64,000 nt of DNA from Phormidesmis priestleyi Ana (GTDB lineage: Bacteria > Cyanobacteriota > Cyanobacteriia > Phormidesmidales > Phormidesmidaceae): positions 1 to 64,000 of the forward strand of contig LJZR01000008.1 in NCBI GenBank assembly GCA_001314865.1, written 5' to 3'. A model generated the notes under the pieces. It was not told the origin of the DNA. It was given only the letters and a program-made list of their open reading frames with translations, and ran no database searches. Every line of letters begins with the position of its first letter. The first letter of the stretch is position 1. Shown here piece after piece: positions 8,795-16,754 of the stretch. The position numbers and the translations under genes are program-made.

Positions 8795-9823
8795 CTATCG
8801 CAGGCGGCGATTTTGCTCTGGCTGAACTACGCTAGGCTGCGTATAGCTAGGCGCTGGTGCTGCCGGTTGAATGGCTGGCTGAGCGAAGTTTTGCTGAGGA
8901 AGTGAGAAATTATTTCCAGAATAAGGATTTCGACTAGGCTGCGGCGGCGGAACATTAAAAACAGGTAAATCAATTGAGGCGGGTGCTTGGTATCCTGTCG
9001 TACCTGTCGGCGGAGACATCTCCGTAGTTGTGCGGATAAAGGGCGCTGCGATACCGCTCTCAGCACTTGTCTCACTACTAGGAGCCCGATTTGATAATCC
9101 ACCGGGTGCTGTACTACCGAACCGATTGCTACTGGGAAAGGTTGCGCCAGCAGCAGGTTGACGGGGCGATGAGTTGGCTGGGCTAGCCGACTGCTGTCTA
9201 TTAAGCGCATCTGATAAAACGCTGCTAGAAGCGCCCGCAGCAGAGCTGCTAGATACACCCCCCGCAGAAGGCGACAATGAGCTGCTGAGGCCGTTATTGA
9301 AGTTAAATGAAGACCCGCCAGCGACGGCAGCGCCATTCCCAGTGCTGCCAGTTACTGCTAGAGGGGAAGCCGTACCAAGAGAAGCCGTACCAGGAGAAGC
9401 CATACCAGGAGAAGCCACACCGGGCGAACGGGCCGAACCAAATTTGTACTGCTCTTCGTAGGTCGCAAAGGGGTTGTCACGGCTGCCCAAAGTGCCCTCT
9501 CCTGCTGCCTCAGGCGTAGCGCCCGGTATGTTTAAAGCGGTCGATCCGTCCGGATTAATCAGCTGGCTGGGCGGCAGTGCCAAACCCTCTAGCAAAGCAT
9601 CTACGTTATCTATTTCAGAGAGTCTGGCCTGCTCTTCAGGGGTTAAGCCTGACTCCGGCTCAAGTGTGCTAGCCTGCGGACGGTTAAACCAAGCCGGGTT
9701 ACTGTGCCACTCCCACATAAAAACACTCGCCAGTACAAAGATGGTCAGTGGCGCCCAAACAGCTGGAGAGCTTAAAGGTTTTAGTCGAGCTGGAAGATAT
9801 TTTAAAAAGGTGGGAGTAGCCAT
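8795..9823 (-). CDS. Single-pass membrane protein with Ser/Pro/Gly-rich extracytoplasmic region
   Basis: A 342-residue protein of unknown function, of a type I recall only from cyanobacteria. Residues 1-20 are basic; one TM (VWAPLTIFVLASVFMWEW, about 22-39) is followed by WHSNPAWFNR and a short ordered segment LTPEEQARLSEIDNVDALLE. The rest is low-complexity: SPG(V/M/T)A repeats near 135-155, serine/glycine-rich stretches and a Pro/Gln-rich tail (PSRNPYSGNNF, QPAIQPAAPAP). No catalytic motif. It probably has its N-terminus in the cytoplasm with the disordered part in the periplasm. The conserved part ends near residue 75. Confidence 0.7.
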   Translation of the reverse strand: MATPTFLKYLPARLKPLSSPAVWAPLTIFVLASVFMWEWHSNPAWFNRPQASTLEPESGLTPEEQARLSEIDNVDALLEGLALPPSQLINPDGSTALNIPGATPEAAGEGTLGSRDNPFATYEEQYKFGSARSPGVASPGMASPGTASLGTASPLAVTGSTGNGAAVAGGSSFNFNNGLSSSLSPSAGGVSSSSAAGASSSVLSDALNRQQSASPANSSPRQPAAGATFPSSNRFGSTAPGGLSNRAPSSETSAESGIAAPFIRTTTEMSPPTGTTGYQAPASIDLPVFNVPPPQPSRNPYSGNNFSLPQQNFAQPAIQPAAPAPSYTQPSVVQPEQNRRLR

Positions 9824-10222
9824 AGCGGTAAAACCAGACGGGTTGAACAGAGGACTAGGTCTCAGCTGAATTTTAACTGAAACTGAATAGTATCAAAATT
9901 GGCCAGCGCACTCCTCTGCTGCCCTTCTATTTACTGCCCTTTTAATATACTTCTGCCCTCATAAACATACCCGGCAGAAGCCAGGATCATGTCCATTGAC
10001 CTCGGTACAAAGCAGTTTCTTCAGCAAGATTACTTAAGTGGAAACCCAAAGAAAAGCTAAAGAAAGCTAGAAAAGTCAGGAGATTGCTAAAACGTTCTTC
10101 TAATGACTTTTCCTCGGTCTGGAAAAATATTACGCTGTGAAATCATTATCTTCATATAGGCTTAGTTATTTAATCTTACTGGGTACCTATCAGTTCTACT
10201 GCGATGGGCAGTCATATCTTTA
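9824..10222. other. Intergenic region between divergent genes
   Basis: About 400 bases between two divergent hypothetical genes. It contains a short A-rich repeat (gaaaagctaaagaaagctag near 10050) and otherwise nothing I can name. Promoters for both genes are expected here. Confidence 0.4.
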
Positions 10223-10966
10223 ATGGATTTTTTATCGCCTGACATCCCTTCCTCAGCTGCTGTTTCAGCTAGCTACTTTGCAGCGCTCGGCGTGGAGTCT
10301 GTAGTTGGTGTAGATGCTATGGTGCCTGGGGCAGGTAGCTATGCAGGCAGCTGTAAAAATCAAGGTATTGCGTTGCCCTTCATACAGACCGAAGCCTTTA
10401 TCAGTCAGCGTCATGAGGTGAATCCGGCGATCGCGCTTAACCTGCTCCAAGAAATTCAGACGGCTGTGAGTACCTGGCAGATTCAGCAGCGGCAAATTGT
10501 GCAGGCGATGCAGTTGCTATATGCCCAAGGCCCTATGATCGACGGCTGGCTACAGTCTTGCTTGCCTGTTGCGCCATCAACCCTATCATCGGCAGATTCG
10601 ACTATCTTTCGGCATGGCGATACAGAAGCGCTGATGCAGTATGTAGAGGCGATGGAGAGCAGCCATCGGCAGACGGCGAACTCCGTAGATGGAGCGGGAG
10701 ATGGAGCGGGAGATAGAACGGGCGTGAATCATGCAAATGCAGATAATCCGGATAAAGGGGCTACCCAATATCTTCTTTGTTCACTTAGCAAAGATGGTAC
10801 GGTGCGATCGCACCCTTGCCCGCCAGAGCAAATGGCAACTATTAGCACCGCGATCGCCCGCTACCAAAAGTTCAAACAGCTAATCGCCCAAAAGCACGCC
10901 GTAGAAGCCAAACTTCAGCAGCTCGTGGGTGGCCTTACCCAGGTCAGATCGCAGATCCAAAAATAA
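10223..10966 (+). CDS. Conserved cyanobacterial hypothetical protein with terminal coiled coil
   Basis: I recognise the type but not a function. Of 247 residues, the N-terminal third is weakly structured. Residues 66-115 form a helical segment (NPAIALNLLQEIQTAV, WQIQQRQIVQAMQLLYAQ). A linker with a short DGAGDGAGD repeat follows, then a conserved module near residues 175-247: QYLLCSLSKDGTVRSHPCPP, then TAIARYQKFKQLIAQK and a heptad-like helix ending in QIQK. No signal peptide, membrane segment or catalytic motif. It is probably cytoplasmic and protein-binding. Expressed toward the caspase-fold gene, with about 80 bases of repeat-rich spacer between. Confidence 0.72.
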   Translation: MDFLSPDIPSSAAVSASYFAALGVESVVGVDAMVPGAGSYAGSCKNQGIALPFIQTEAFISQRHEVNPAIALNLLQEIQTAVSTWQIQQRQIVQAMQLLYAQGPMIDGWLQSCLPVAPSTLSSADSTIFRHGDTEALMQYVEAMESSHRQTANSVDGAGDGAGDRTGVNHANADNPDKGATQYLLCSLSKDGTVRSHPCPPEQMATISTAIARYQKFKQLIAQKHAVEAKLQQLVGGLTQVRSQIQK

Positions 10967-10994
10967 AGGGAAAGGGCCACAATACATGCTGGCG

Positions 10995-11058
10995 GCTGGC
11001 TACTCGACCGGCTGGCTACTCGACCGGCTGGTTACTCGACCGACTGGCTACTCGACCG
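10995..11058. repeat. 16-bp tandem array over a stop codon
   Basis: Four copies of gctggctactcgaccg. The last copy carries the reverse-strand TAG stop and the last codons (Ser-Val-Glu) of the caspase-fold gene. The other three copies extend into its 3' flank. A 16-base unit changes frame, so the repeats are not translated. Confidence 0.93.
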
Positions 11059-13243
11059 ACTGCCAGCGTCGGATGGCTTTTTGTGTCGGCTCATAGGCAA
11101 TCGTGCCAGCAGGGACGAGTAGCGCGGCTTGAATCGCCGCCTCATCTCTGCCTTGTGCGGCTCTAGCCTGAGCGATACTAAAAATGCTCTCACTCCATTG
11201 ATCGGCTAGTCGCTGAGCAATTTCATGTTCGGGATGCTCTAATGGCACCTCTCTGAGCTTAACGATTCCCTGTTGATAAGTGCTCGCCTCCCCTAGTTTA
11301 GGAATTGTCTGAGCCTGGGCGATAATTTTACGGCTTTGCTGACGCTGGTTCCAAAATGCGATTTTTTCCTGGGCTTTTTTGTGATGTTCGGCGCTGTCAT
11401 AGGGCATGACCTTCGCTGCGGCGATCGCACCTTCTAAGTTACCGCTCGTTGCTCGGCCCTCTGCAATGTCTAAAATCACTTGGCTCCAGCTGCGGATATC
11501 TTGCTGAGCCGCTTCATAAGCCGGTTCACCTGGCTGGATGAGTCGGGCCTTGGCGATCGCCTGCGTAAACTGAGAGGCTTGAGTTGGCTGAATCGACTGA
11601 CGAGCATCGGCTAATACCGAAGCATTGGTTTGCTTCGCCTCAGCATTACCCGCTCTCGCCTCGGTCAGCATGGTCGAAAACTTCTCATCGCGTTGAGACT
11701 GCGGCACCTGCTGTAAAGCGTTCAGCGCTTCAGAATATTGCCGCCGCCCTAATGCTGCGTTTGCCTGACCCATTAATGCCTGAGCAGTCGCAGCTTCATC
11801 AGCCGCAGTTTCGCTGTTGGTGCCAGTCGCAGCAATTTTACTGTCTTCATCCGCCACATCTGCGGTGGTTTCAGCAGCGGGCTCTGCTGCTGTCTCCTCA
11901 GAGCCATTGGATATGCCAGCCACGTCAGCAGGCAGGCTAGTCTCAGCAGCTTCTGATGCTGGGTTGTCTGCTGGGTTGTTTGCTGGGTCGTCACCTTCAG
12001 CTGATCTACCCCCTACAGCGACTTCTGTTCGATTTGTCAGCCGATTCCAAGCCGCACCCACAAAAGGCTGTTTTAGCAGTACGCCAATCATCAGAATCGA
12101 TAGGGTCAACAGGCCCCAGTTGCGCAGCCTAGCGCCGCTAATGGCCAATGAGTCTGGCTCGTCAGCGCTATCCGCTAGCGGCCTATTTTCGGTTGCTGGG
12201 CTGTTTGCTGGGTTGTCTAACGGGCTGTTTGCTGGGTTGTCTAACGGGCTGTCTGCTGGGTTGTCTAACGGGCTGTCTAACGGGCTATTGAACTGGCTAT
12301 CCAAATCGTCCTTAACTAAAGTGTTACCAACTAGCGTGTCACCAACTAGCGTGTCACCAACTAAGGCGTCATGATTGGCATCGTCTCTTGAGGTCAGACT
12401 TTCAGGGCGGTGCTCAGTTGTTCCGGTAGCGATGGTCTCTTCAAAATCTGCTGTGAACCCGTCGCGATCGCGTGCGTCAGCGGCCATAGGGCTAATGGTC
12501 GGCATGACTGATAGCGACTTGCGATCGCCCGCCCCAGCACTCACCGGATTCTGTACCGGTCGTAAATGATGCAGACACAGCTCAGGCAGGCGCTTGTCCA
12601 AGTAAGTACTAATTTGCTCAATAGTCTGACAATTTTGCTGCAATGCCTCTAATAAGGCCGATGTAAATAGGCCAGGGCGGAGTCCAAAAATCCTGCCATG
12701 AGAATATTGCTCCGGCTGACAAGACAGCAGAATAGGCACCTGTCTTTTTTCTGCCAAATCAATTAACTGACTCCCAATCGACTGGCCCGCAAGCGTCCCC
12801 TGTGAGCGATTAATATCTAGCACCAGCAGTGTTTTATCTGTCGGCAGCCCAGCCAGCGTATCTATCAAATCGGTAGCAGCAATGCCCGTACTTTCAATCT
12901 GTTCAGGATCGCCATCAATCGGCATTAAATAGTCGAGGTTTTGGCCATCCTCACGCTGGATTTGCACCCCATAGCCACTCCAGAAAACCCACAGTACGTC
13001 GTCTGGCTGCACCTGATGGGTAATGGTTTGAACCCATTCATTAATGGTTGACTTGTCAGGATAGACGATTTGTTCATTGACAGAAGTAGACAAATCGCTG
13101 AGTAGAACGCATTGTGCAGCTGGAATACCGGCCTCTTCAGTCAAGAAACGATGCACATAGCGCGCGTCATTTTGCGCATGAACCAGGGGCTGCAAATGAC
13201 GATATTGATTAATGCCAATTGTGATGGCCCAGTAGTTAGTCAT
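11048..13243 (-). CDS. Caspase-fold protein lacking the His-Cys dyad (pseudo-orthocaspase)
   Basis: A caspase-like (C14) domain fills residues 1-240, starting MTNYWAITIGINQY, typical of cyanobacterial orthocaspases. The catalytic His of the usual SGHG is Tyr (SGYG, Tyr91). The catalytic Cys of the usual DACHS is Asn (LDINRS, Asn145). So the protein should have no caspase-type proteolytic activity, and such pseudo-orthocaspases are known in cyanobacteria. A linker with DNPA/NSPLDNPA repeats precedes one TM near residue 380-400 (LLTLSILMIGVLLKQPF). The C-terminal 250 residues are helical repeats with a recurrent Ala-rich pattern ending in Ser-Trp or Ile-Arg-Arg-Trp. The start at 13243 is chosen because the domain starts there; the frame is open 29 codons further upstream. 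Confidence 0.88.
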   Translation of the reverse strand: MTNYWAITIGINQYRHLQPLVHAQNDARYVHRFLTEEAGIPAAQCVLLSDLSTSVNEQIVYPDKSTINEWVQTITHQVQPDDVLWVFWSGYGVQIQREDGQNLDYLMPIDGDPEQIESTGIAATDLIDTLAGLPTDKTLLVLDINRSQGTLAGQSIGSQLIDLAEKRQVPILLSCQPEQYSHGRIFGLRPGLFTSALLEALQQNCQTIEQISTYLDKRLPELCLHHLRPVQNPVSAGAGDRKSLSVMPTISPMAADARDRDGFTADFEETIATGTTEHRPESLTSRDDANHDALVGDTLVGDTLVGNTLVKDDLDSQFNSPLDSPLDNPADSPLDNPANSPLDNPANSPATENRPLADSADEPDSLAISGARLRNWGLLTLSILMIGVLLKQPFVGAAWNRLTNRTEVAVGGRSAEGDDPANNPADNPASEAAETSLPADVAGISNGSEETAAEPAAETTADVADEDSKIAATGTNSETAADEAATAQALMGQANAALGRRQYSEALNALQQVPQSQRDEKFSTMLTEARAGNAEAKQTNASVLADARQSIQPTQASQFTQAIAKARLIQPGEPAYEAAQQDIRSWSQVILDIAEGRATSGNLEGAIAAAKVMPYDSAEHHKKAQEKIAFWNQRQQSRKIIAQAQTIPKLGEASTYQQGIVKLREVPLEHPEHEIAQRLADQWSESIFSIAQARAAQGRDEAAIQAALLVPAGTIAYEPTQKAIRRWQSVE

Positions 13244-13616
13244 TGTGTTTACATCGTCTCCAAGACTACAAAATTGGCCCTGCCAAAAGCAGGATATACC
13301 GCTTAAGGGCACACTGCTTATAAAAAGCAATGGTCAGCTAAAGCAGTGGTCAGTTTTAGGAACTTGCCTATACCGAATCTCATCCCCCAAAGAAGGCACG
13401 CTAATCTGTGTATATGCCGTTGAAAGTATCACACGCCTAGCATTTCGTGTAGCTGAACTTTTAAAAAGTGTAGCGAGTTAAAAAGTGTAGCGAGATCTCT
13501 TAAACTGGGAAACTTGATAGGTAATGCAAATACTTTTTGGATTGTCTTTTCGGTTCCTGACGTTCTACACGATTCCAACCCCTACATTCACCCAACCCTA
13601 ATCCGAATTTAATCGC
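13244..13616. other. Intergenic region between divergent genes
   Basis: About 370 bases between the caspase-fold gene and the next plus-strand gene. It contains two exact copies of a 17-base unit, ttaaaaagtgtagcgag, at 13461-13494. No RNA gene or terminator is seen. The promoters of both genes should lie here. Confidence 0.5.
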
Positions 13617-14075
13617 ATGTGGCTAACTCGCTATCCAGCACACCGCCCTCGTCGTGCTCCTTTTTACAGGCGCAAAAAGCATTCTTGGCAGGGTTCTATC
13701 CTGTCAGCAGGTTTGGTTGCGCTGCTGGGGGGAACTGGAATTTGGTTGACAGAAGCGCTGATTGCGCCCCAGGCTTCTCAAGCCTACACATCGCGGCTCG
13801 ACCTTTTTCTGGCTAGAGAGGCCGAAGAAACTTACGACACGCTGTTGCGTAGGGGAGAAATGGCTGCTAGAGCAGGCGCACAGCGCACCTTTGACCAAGA
13901 TTTGCTCATTACCAACGTAGCGGTGACGGTTGTTGTAGAGGGCGAAGGCGTCAGCGTACCTATCTTGGCACTGCGCGTAGACCGTGACCAGTGGCAGGCG
14001 CGGCCTGAAACTTACTACTGGGCAACTTACTATCGAACCGCAGAAGCCCTACTCAACGCCAGCCAGCGCTTCTAG
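13617..14075 (+). CDS. Conserved cyanobacterial membrane-anchored hypothetical protein
   Basis: A 152-residue protein of a family I associate with cyanobacteria only; function unknown. The first 25 residues are very basic (HRPRRAPFYRRKK). They are followed by a hydrophobic signal-anchor (GSILSAGLVALLGGTGIWLTEALIA, about 27-50), then QAYTSRLDLFLAREAEETYD and an alpha/beta domain with GAQRTFDQDLLITNVAVTVV and VPILALRVDRDQW. This suggests a small exported domain held in the membrane. It starts ATG at 13617. A good terminator follows about 55 bases after the stop, so it is probably monocistronic. Confidence 0.75.
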   Translation: MWLTRYPAHRPRRAPFYRRKKHSWQGSILSAGLVALLGGTGIWLTEALIAPQASQAYTSRLDLFLAREAEETYDTLLRRGEMAARAGAQRTFDQDLLITNVAVTVVVEGEGVSVPILALRVDRDQWQARPETYYWATYYRTAEALLNASQRF

Positions 14076-14128
14076 TTTCCAACAGCGTCTAACAGCGCTG
14101 AGGTTCGCCTTTTTTATTCACATACCTC

Positions 14129-14170
14129 AAAAGCAGACGTTCTAAACATTATGAGGACGTCTGCTTTTTT
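14129..14170 (+). terminator. Rho-independent terminator
   Basis: The stem aaagcagacgt pairs perfectly with acgtctgcttt around a 14-base loop, and a run of seven T follows. It is placed correctly to end the transcript of the hypothetical membrane protein gene at 13617-14075. Confidence 0.88.
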
Positions 14171-14285
14171 TGGGGGTCTTAATCTTTTGTTTTTGAAAAA
14201 CTGCCCCCGAATCGCGCTATTCCTATGGGAGGATAGCGATCGCACGACTGTCTCCACTCGCTAATTGCCCTACACCAATTCATAT

Positions 14286-14927
14286 ATGGCCGATTTTCGT
14301 CAATATGCACCTGCCACCGAGCGCAACCGTCAGCCGATTTTAGACGTGCTAAAACGAGTCCTTCCTCGCGAGGGAACCGTACTAGAAATTTCTAGTGGCA
14401 CAGGCGAGCACATCACTTTTTTTGCAAATCAGATTAGCTATTTACGCTGGCTACCCAGTGAACCCGATGCGTTGGGTCGCCAGAGCATTCAGGCATGGGG
14501 AGAGGCGCTGCCCTCTGATAATTTACAGCTGCCCCCGCTAAACTTGAACGTGAGCGCGCAGCCATGGCCAGTAGAAGCCGCCTCTCCTGCCCCTGTTTCA
14601 TTGGCAAAGCCCATCACGGCCATTGTCAATATCAATATGATTCATATTGCGCCTTGGGAAATGTGCGAGCACCTGATCGCTGGGGCCGAGCGAGTGTTGC
14701 CAGCAGACGGCGTGCTGTATTTGTATGGCCCTTATAAGCGCGAGGGGAAGCATACCGCACCTAGCAACGAGGCATTTGACCAAATGCTGCAAAGCCGCGA
14801 TTCTCAGTGGGGCATTCGAGACTTGGAAGCGGTGAGTGCGATCGCACAGCAGCACTCATTCACCTGCACTGAAATCATTGACATGCCCGCCAACAACCTT
14901 TCGGTCATTTTTCAGCGGACTGTGTAG
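14286..14927 (+). CDS. DUF938 family SAM-dependent methyltransferase-like protein
   Basis: DUF938 proteins have a class I methyltransferase fold; the substrate is unknown. Seen: the family start MADFRQYAPATERNRQPIL, motif I EISSGTGEHITFFA near residue 37, the acidic turn WLPSEPD near 57, and a central NINMIHIAPWEMCEHLI where the catalytic loop of this family lies. GVLYLYGPYKREGKHTAPSN and FDQMLQSRDSQWGIRDLE follow and are characteristic. The ATG at 14286 is preferred over an upstream in-frame TTG, because homologous sequence starts at MADF. The stop codon lies in a 22-bp tandem array shared with the convergent gene. Confidence 0.87.
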   Translation: MADFRQYAPATERNRQPILDVLKRVLPREGTVLEISSGTGEHITFFANQISYLRWLPSEPDALGRQSIQAWGEALPSDNLQLPPLNLNVSAQPWPVEAASPAPVSLAKPITAIVNINMIHIAPWEMCEHLIAGAERVLPADGVLYLYGPYKREGKHTAPSNEAFDQMLQSRDSQWGIRDLEAVSAIAQQHSFTCTEIIDMPANNLSVIFQRTV

Positions 14928-15023
14928 CGCTAAAGTTCAAAGTTTGTAGTGCTAAAGTTCAAAGCTTGTAGTGCTAAAGTTCAAAGCCTGTAGCGCTAAA
15001 GTTCAAAGCTTGTAGCGCTACAG
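14922..15023. repeat. 22-bp tandem array between two convergent genes, covering both stops
   Basis: Four copies of a 22-base unit (core tgtagcgctaaagttcaaag) plus a partial fifth copy fill the whole gap between the DUF938 and UPF0145 genes. The first copy holds the TAG of the plus-strand gene. The partial fifth copy, at the palindrome tgtagcgctaca, holds the TAG of the minus-strand gene. Confidence 0.92.
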
Positions 15024-15341
15024 CTTGACTGCTGTTCCGGTTGCCGTGATCAGCATCAAAACGCCGTGGTCATCAATATTAATGGTGTCCGTCTTCATCT
15101 GTATGCCCACAACGGCATCTGCGCCGAGTTTTTTGGCCCTAATCTCTAGCTCATGGAGGGCATCCTGCTGGCCCTTTTCAAAAACGCGCTCATAGGCCGC
15201 CGTACGCCCGCCCAATACATCTCGAATGCCAGCAAAAAAGTCTCGCAGCGCATTGCTGCCATAAACCACCTCTGCGGTGACAATACCCAAGTAATTTTGA
15301 ATATTTGCCCCCTGAATGAAGTCAGTTGTTGATAGAATCAT
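15018..15341 (-). CDS. UPF0145/YbjQ family heavy-metal-binding-like protein
   Basis: A 107-residue soluble protein of the YbjQ/UPF0145 family, small pentameric proteins of unknown role. Characteristic segments: NYLGIVTAEVVYGSNALRD, FFAGIRDVLGGRTAAYERVF, then ALHELEIRAKKLGADAVVGI and an end with VLMLITATGTAV. The length matches the family (about 105). Complete, starting ATG at 15341. No operon partner: it is convergent with the methyltransferase and divergent from the TPR gene. Confidence 0.92.
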   Translation of the reverse strand: MILSTTDFIQGANIQNYLGIVTAEVVYGSNALRDFFAGIRDVLGGRTAAYERVFEKGQQDALHELEIRAKKLGADAVVGIQMKTDTINIDDHGVLMLITATGTAVKL

Positions 15342-15478
15342 CAGTCAAACCCGGCACAGTTAACAGTTGCGATCAAGCCTTGATCTATTTTTTATCAGTC
15401 AGGCTTTCTTGCGTATCTTAAGTGTTTCAGAGCAGTTTTTCAGAATAGTTTTTCAGAGTTTTTTAGGAGATTTAGTCC

Positions 15479-16651
15479 GTGGGCTATCGATATCAATTTT
15501 CTCTGTTGTTGACTGTCGCAGGGCTAGCGGGTAGTGCATTTGTAGGCGCTGCCTCAGCAAGGGCCACTTCAGCACCGTTGCTGACTGTCCAGACAACGGT
15601 ACAGACACCAGTACAGACAATTGCCCAGAGCAGCGACAATCTGAGCGACTCCCAAAAAGAGCAGCTCTCTAATTTGCTCGGTGATGCTCAAAAGAGAATT
15701 GACTCAGGTGATTATGCAGGCGCGATCGCACTCTACCAGCAGGCGCTTCAGGTAGACCGTAGCAACGCCCGAATTTACTCAGGGATTGCCTACCTGCAAG
15801 TCAGACAAGGCAACTTTGGCGCCGCCACCGAATACTACCGTCAGGCGCTAGATCGCGACTCGCGCAATCTTCCCTTTCACTATGGCCTAGCCCACAGCCT
15901 GTTTATGGACGCGCGCTACGATCAGGCCGCCGATGCATACCGCAATCTGCTACAGATTGCCCCCCGTGAGGCAGATGCCTATGTTGGCTTAGGCGGTTCA
16001 CTGTTGAGGTTAGAGAACTACGACGAAGCCCGAAGCGCCTACGAAAGAGCCGTCGGCATTGAGCCGAATAACGCCCAGGCCTACGAAGCCATCGGCATGC
16101 TGCTGCTTGCGCAAGACAACTACGACGCCGCTATCCAACCGCTAGAGCGAGCCCTTTCACTCGATCCGAATCGGGGTAGTGTCTATGCAAACCTAGCTAG
16201 AATTTGGCTAGAGCAGGGTAACGAAGCCCGCGCATTCGAGGCTCTACGGGGTGCTGTTAGGTTAAATCCTAGAAATTCAGATGCTCAGTACTTCCTCGGT
16301 AAAATTTTGCTAGATCGAGGCGATGAATCTGCGGCCCTTAATCACTTAGAGCAAGCGGTTAACATAGATCCAGACCTAATGCCTGCTCAAGCCGCATTGG
16401 GCGAGATTTTGCTATCGCGCGAACAGTACCTCAGAGCCGTTCTATCCTACCGCCGCCTGATTCGTGCTTTTCCTGATGACGCTGGGGTTCGTTATAACTT
16501 GGGGCTAGCTCTATGGGGACAAGGTAACAGCGGTGCCGCCATTGAAACTTTAAGGCAATCATTAAGGCTGTATGAGCAGCAGGAAGATAGCAAGGGCACC
16601 GAACGAGCAACAGCACTGCTAGAGGTATGGCAGTCGGCCAATGGACAATAA
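15479..16651 (+). CDS. Exported TPR-repeat protein
   Basis: A 390-residue protein with a signal peptide (hydrophobic FSLLLTVAGLAGSAFVGAASA, cleavage probably after ASA) and about eight TPR units from residue 65 to 375. Examples are YAGAIALYQQALQVDRSNAR, FGAATEYYRQALDRDSRN and NYDAAIQPLERALSLDPN. TPR domains bind proteins, so it probably serves as a periplasmic scaffold, but its partner is unknown. It starts with GTG at 15479, supported by AGGAG 11 bases upstream. The short VQTTVQTPVQT repeat lies after the signal peptide. Confidence 0.88.
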   Translation: MGYRYQFSLLLTVAGLAGSAFVGAASARATSAPLLTVQTTVQTPVQTIAQSSDNLSDSQKEQLSNLLGDAQKRIDSGDYAGAIALYQQALQVDRSNARIYSGIAYLQVRQGNFGAATEYYRQALDRDSRNLPFHYGLAHSLFMDARYDQAADAYRNLLQIAPREADAYVGLGGSLLRLENYDEARSAYERAVGIEPNNAQAYEAIGMLLLAQDNYDAAIQPLERALSLDPNRGSVYANLARIWLEQGNEARAFEALRGAVRLNPRNSDAQYFLGKILLDRGDESAALNHLEQAVNIDPDLMPAQAALGEILLSREQYLRAVLSYRRLIRAFPDDAGVRYNLGLALWGQGNSGAAIETLRQSLRLYEQQEDSKGTERATALLEVWQSANGQ

Positions 16652-16677
16652 AAACGGGTAAGTCATAAAAACGAGTG

Positions 16678-16746
16678 AGCCATAACAATTGAGCCATAAC
16701 AATTGAGCCATAACAAAAATTAGGCAACAAAAATTAGGCAACAAAG
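16678..16746. repeat. Two adjacent 14-bp tandem arrays between convergent genes
   Basis: About three copies of gagccataacaatt are followed by two copies of aaaaattaggcaac. Together they fill the gap between the TPR gene and the minus-strand GT2-GtrA gene. No stem-loop terminator is visible. Confidence 0.82.
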
Positions 16747-16754
16747 GCAAATGA

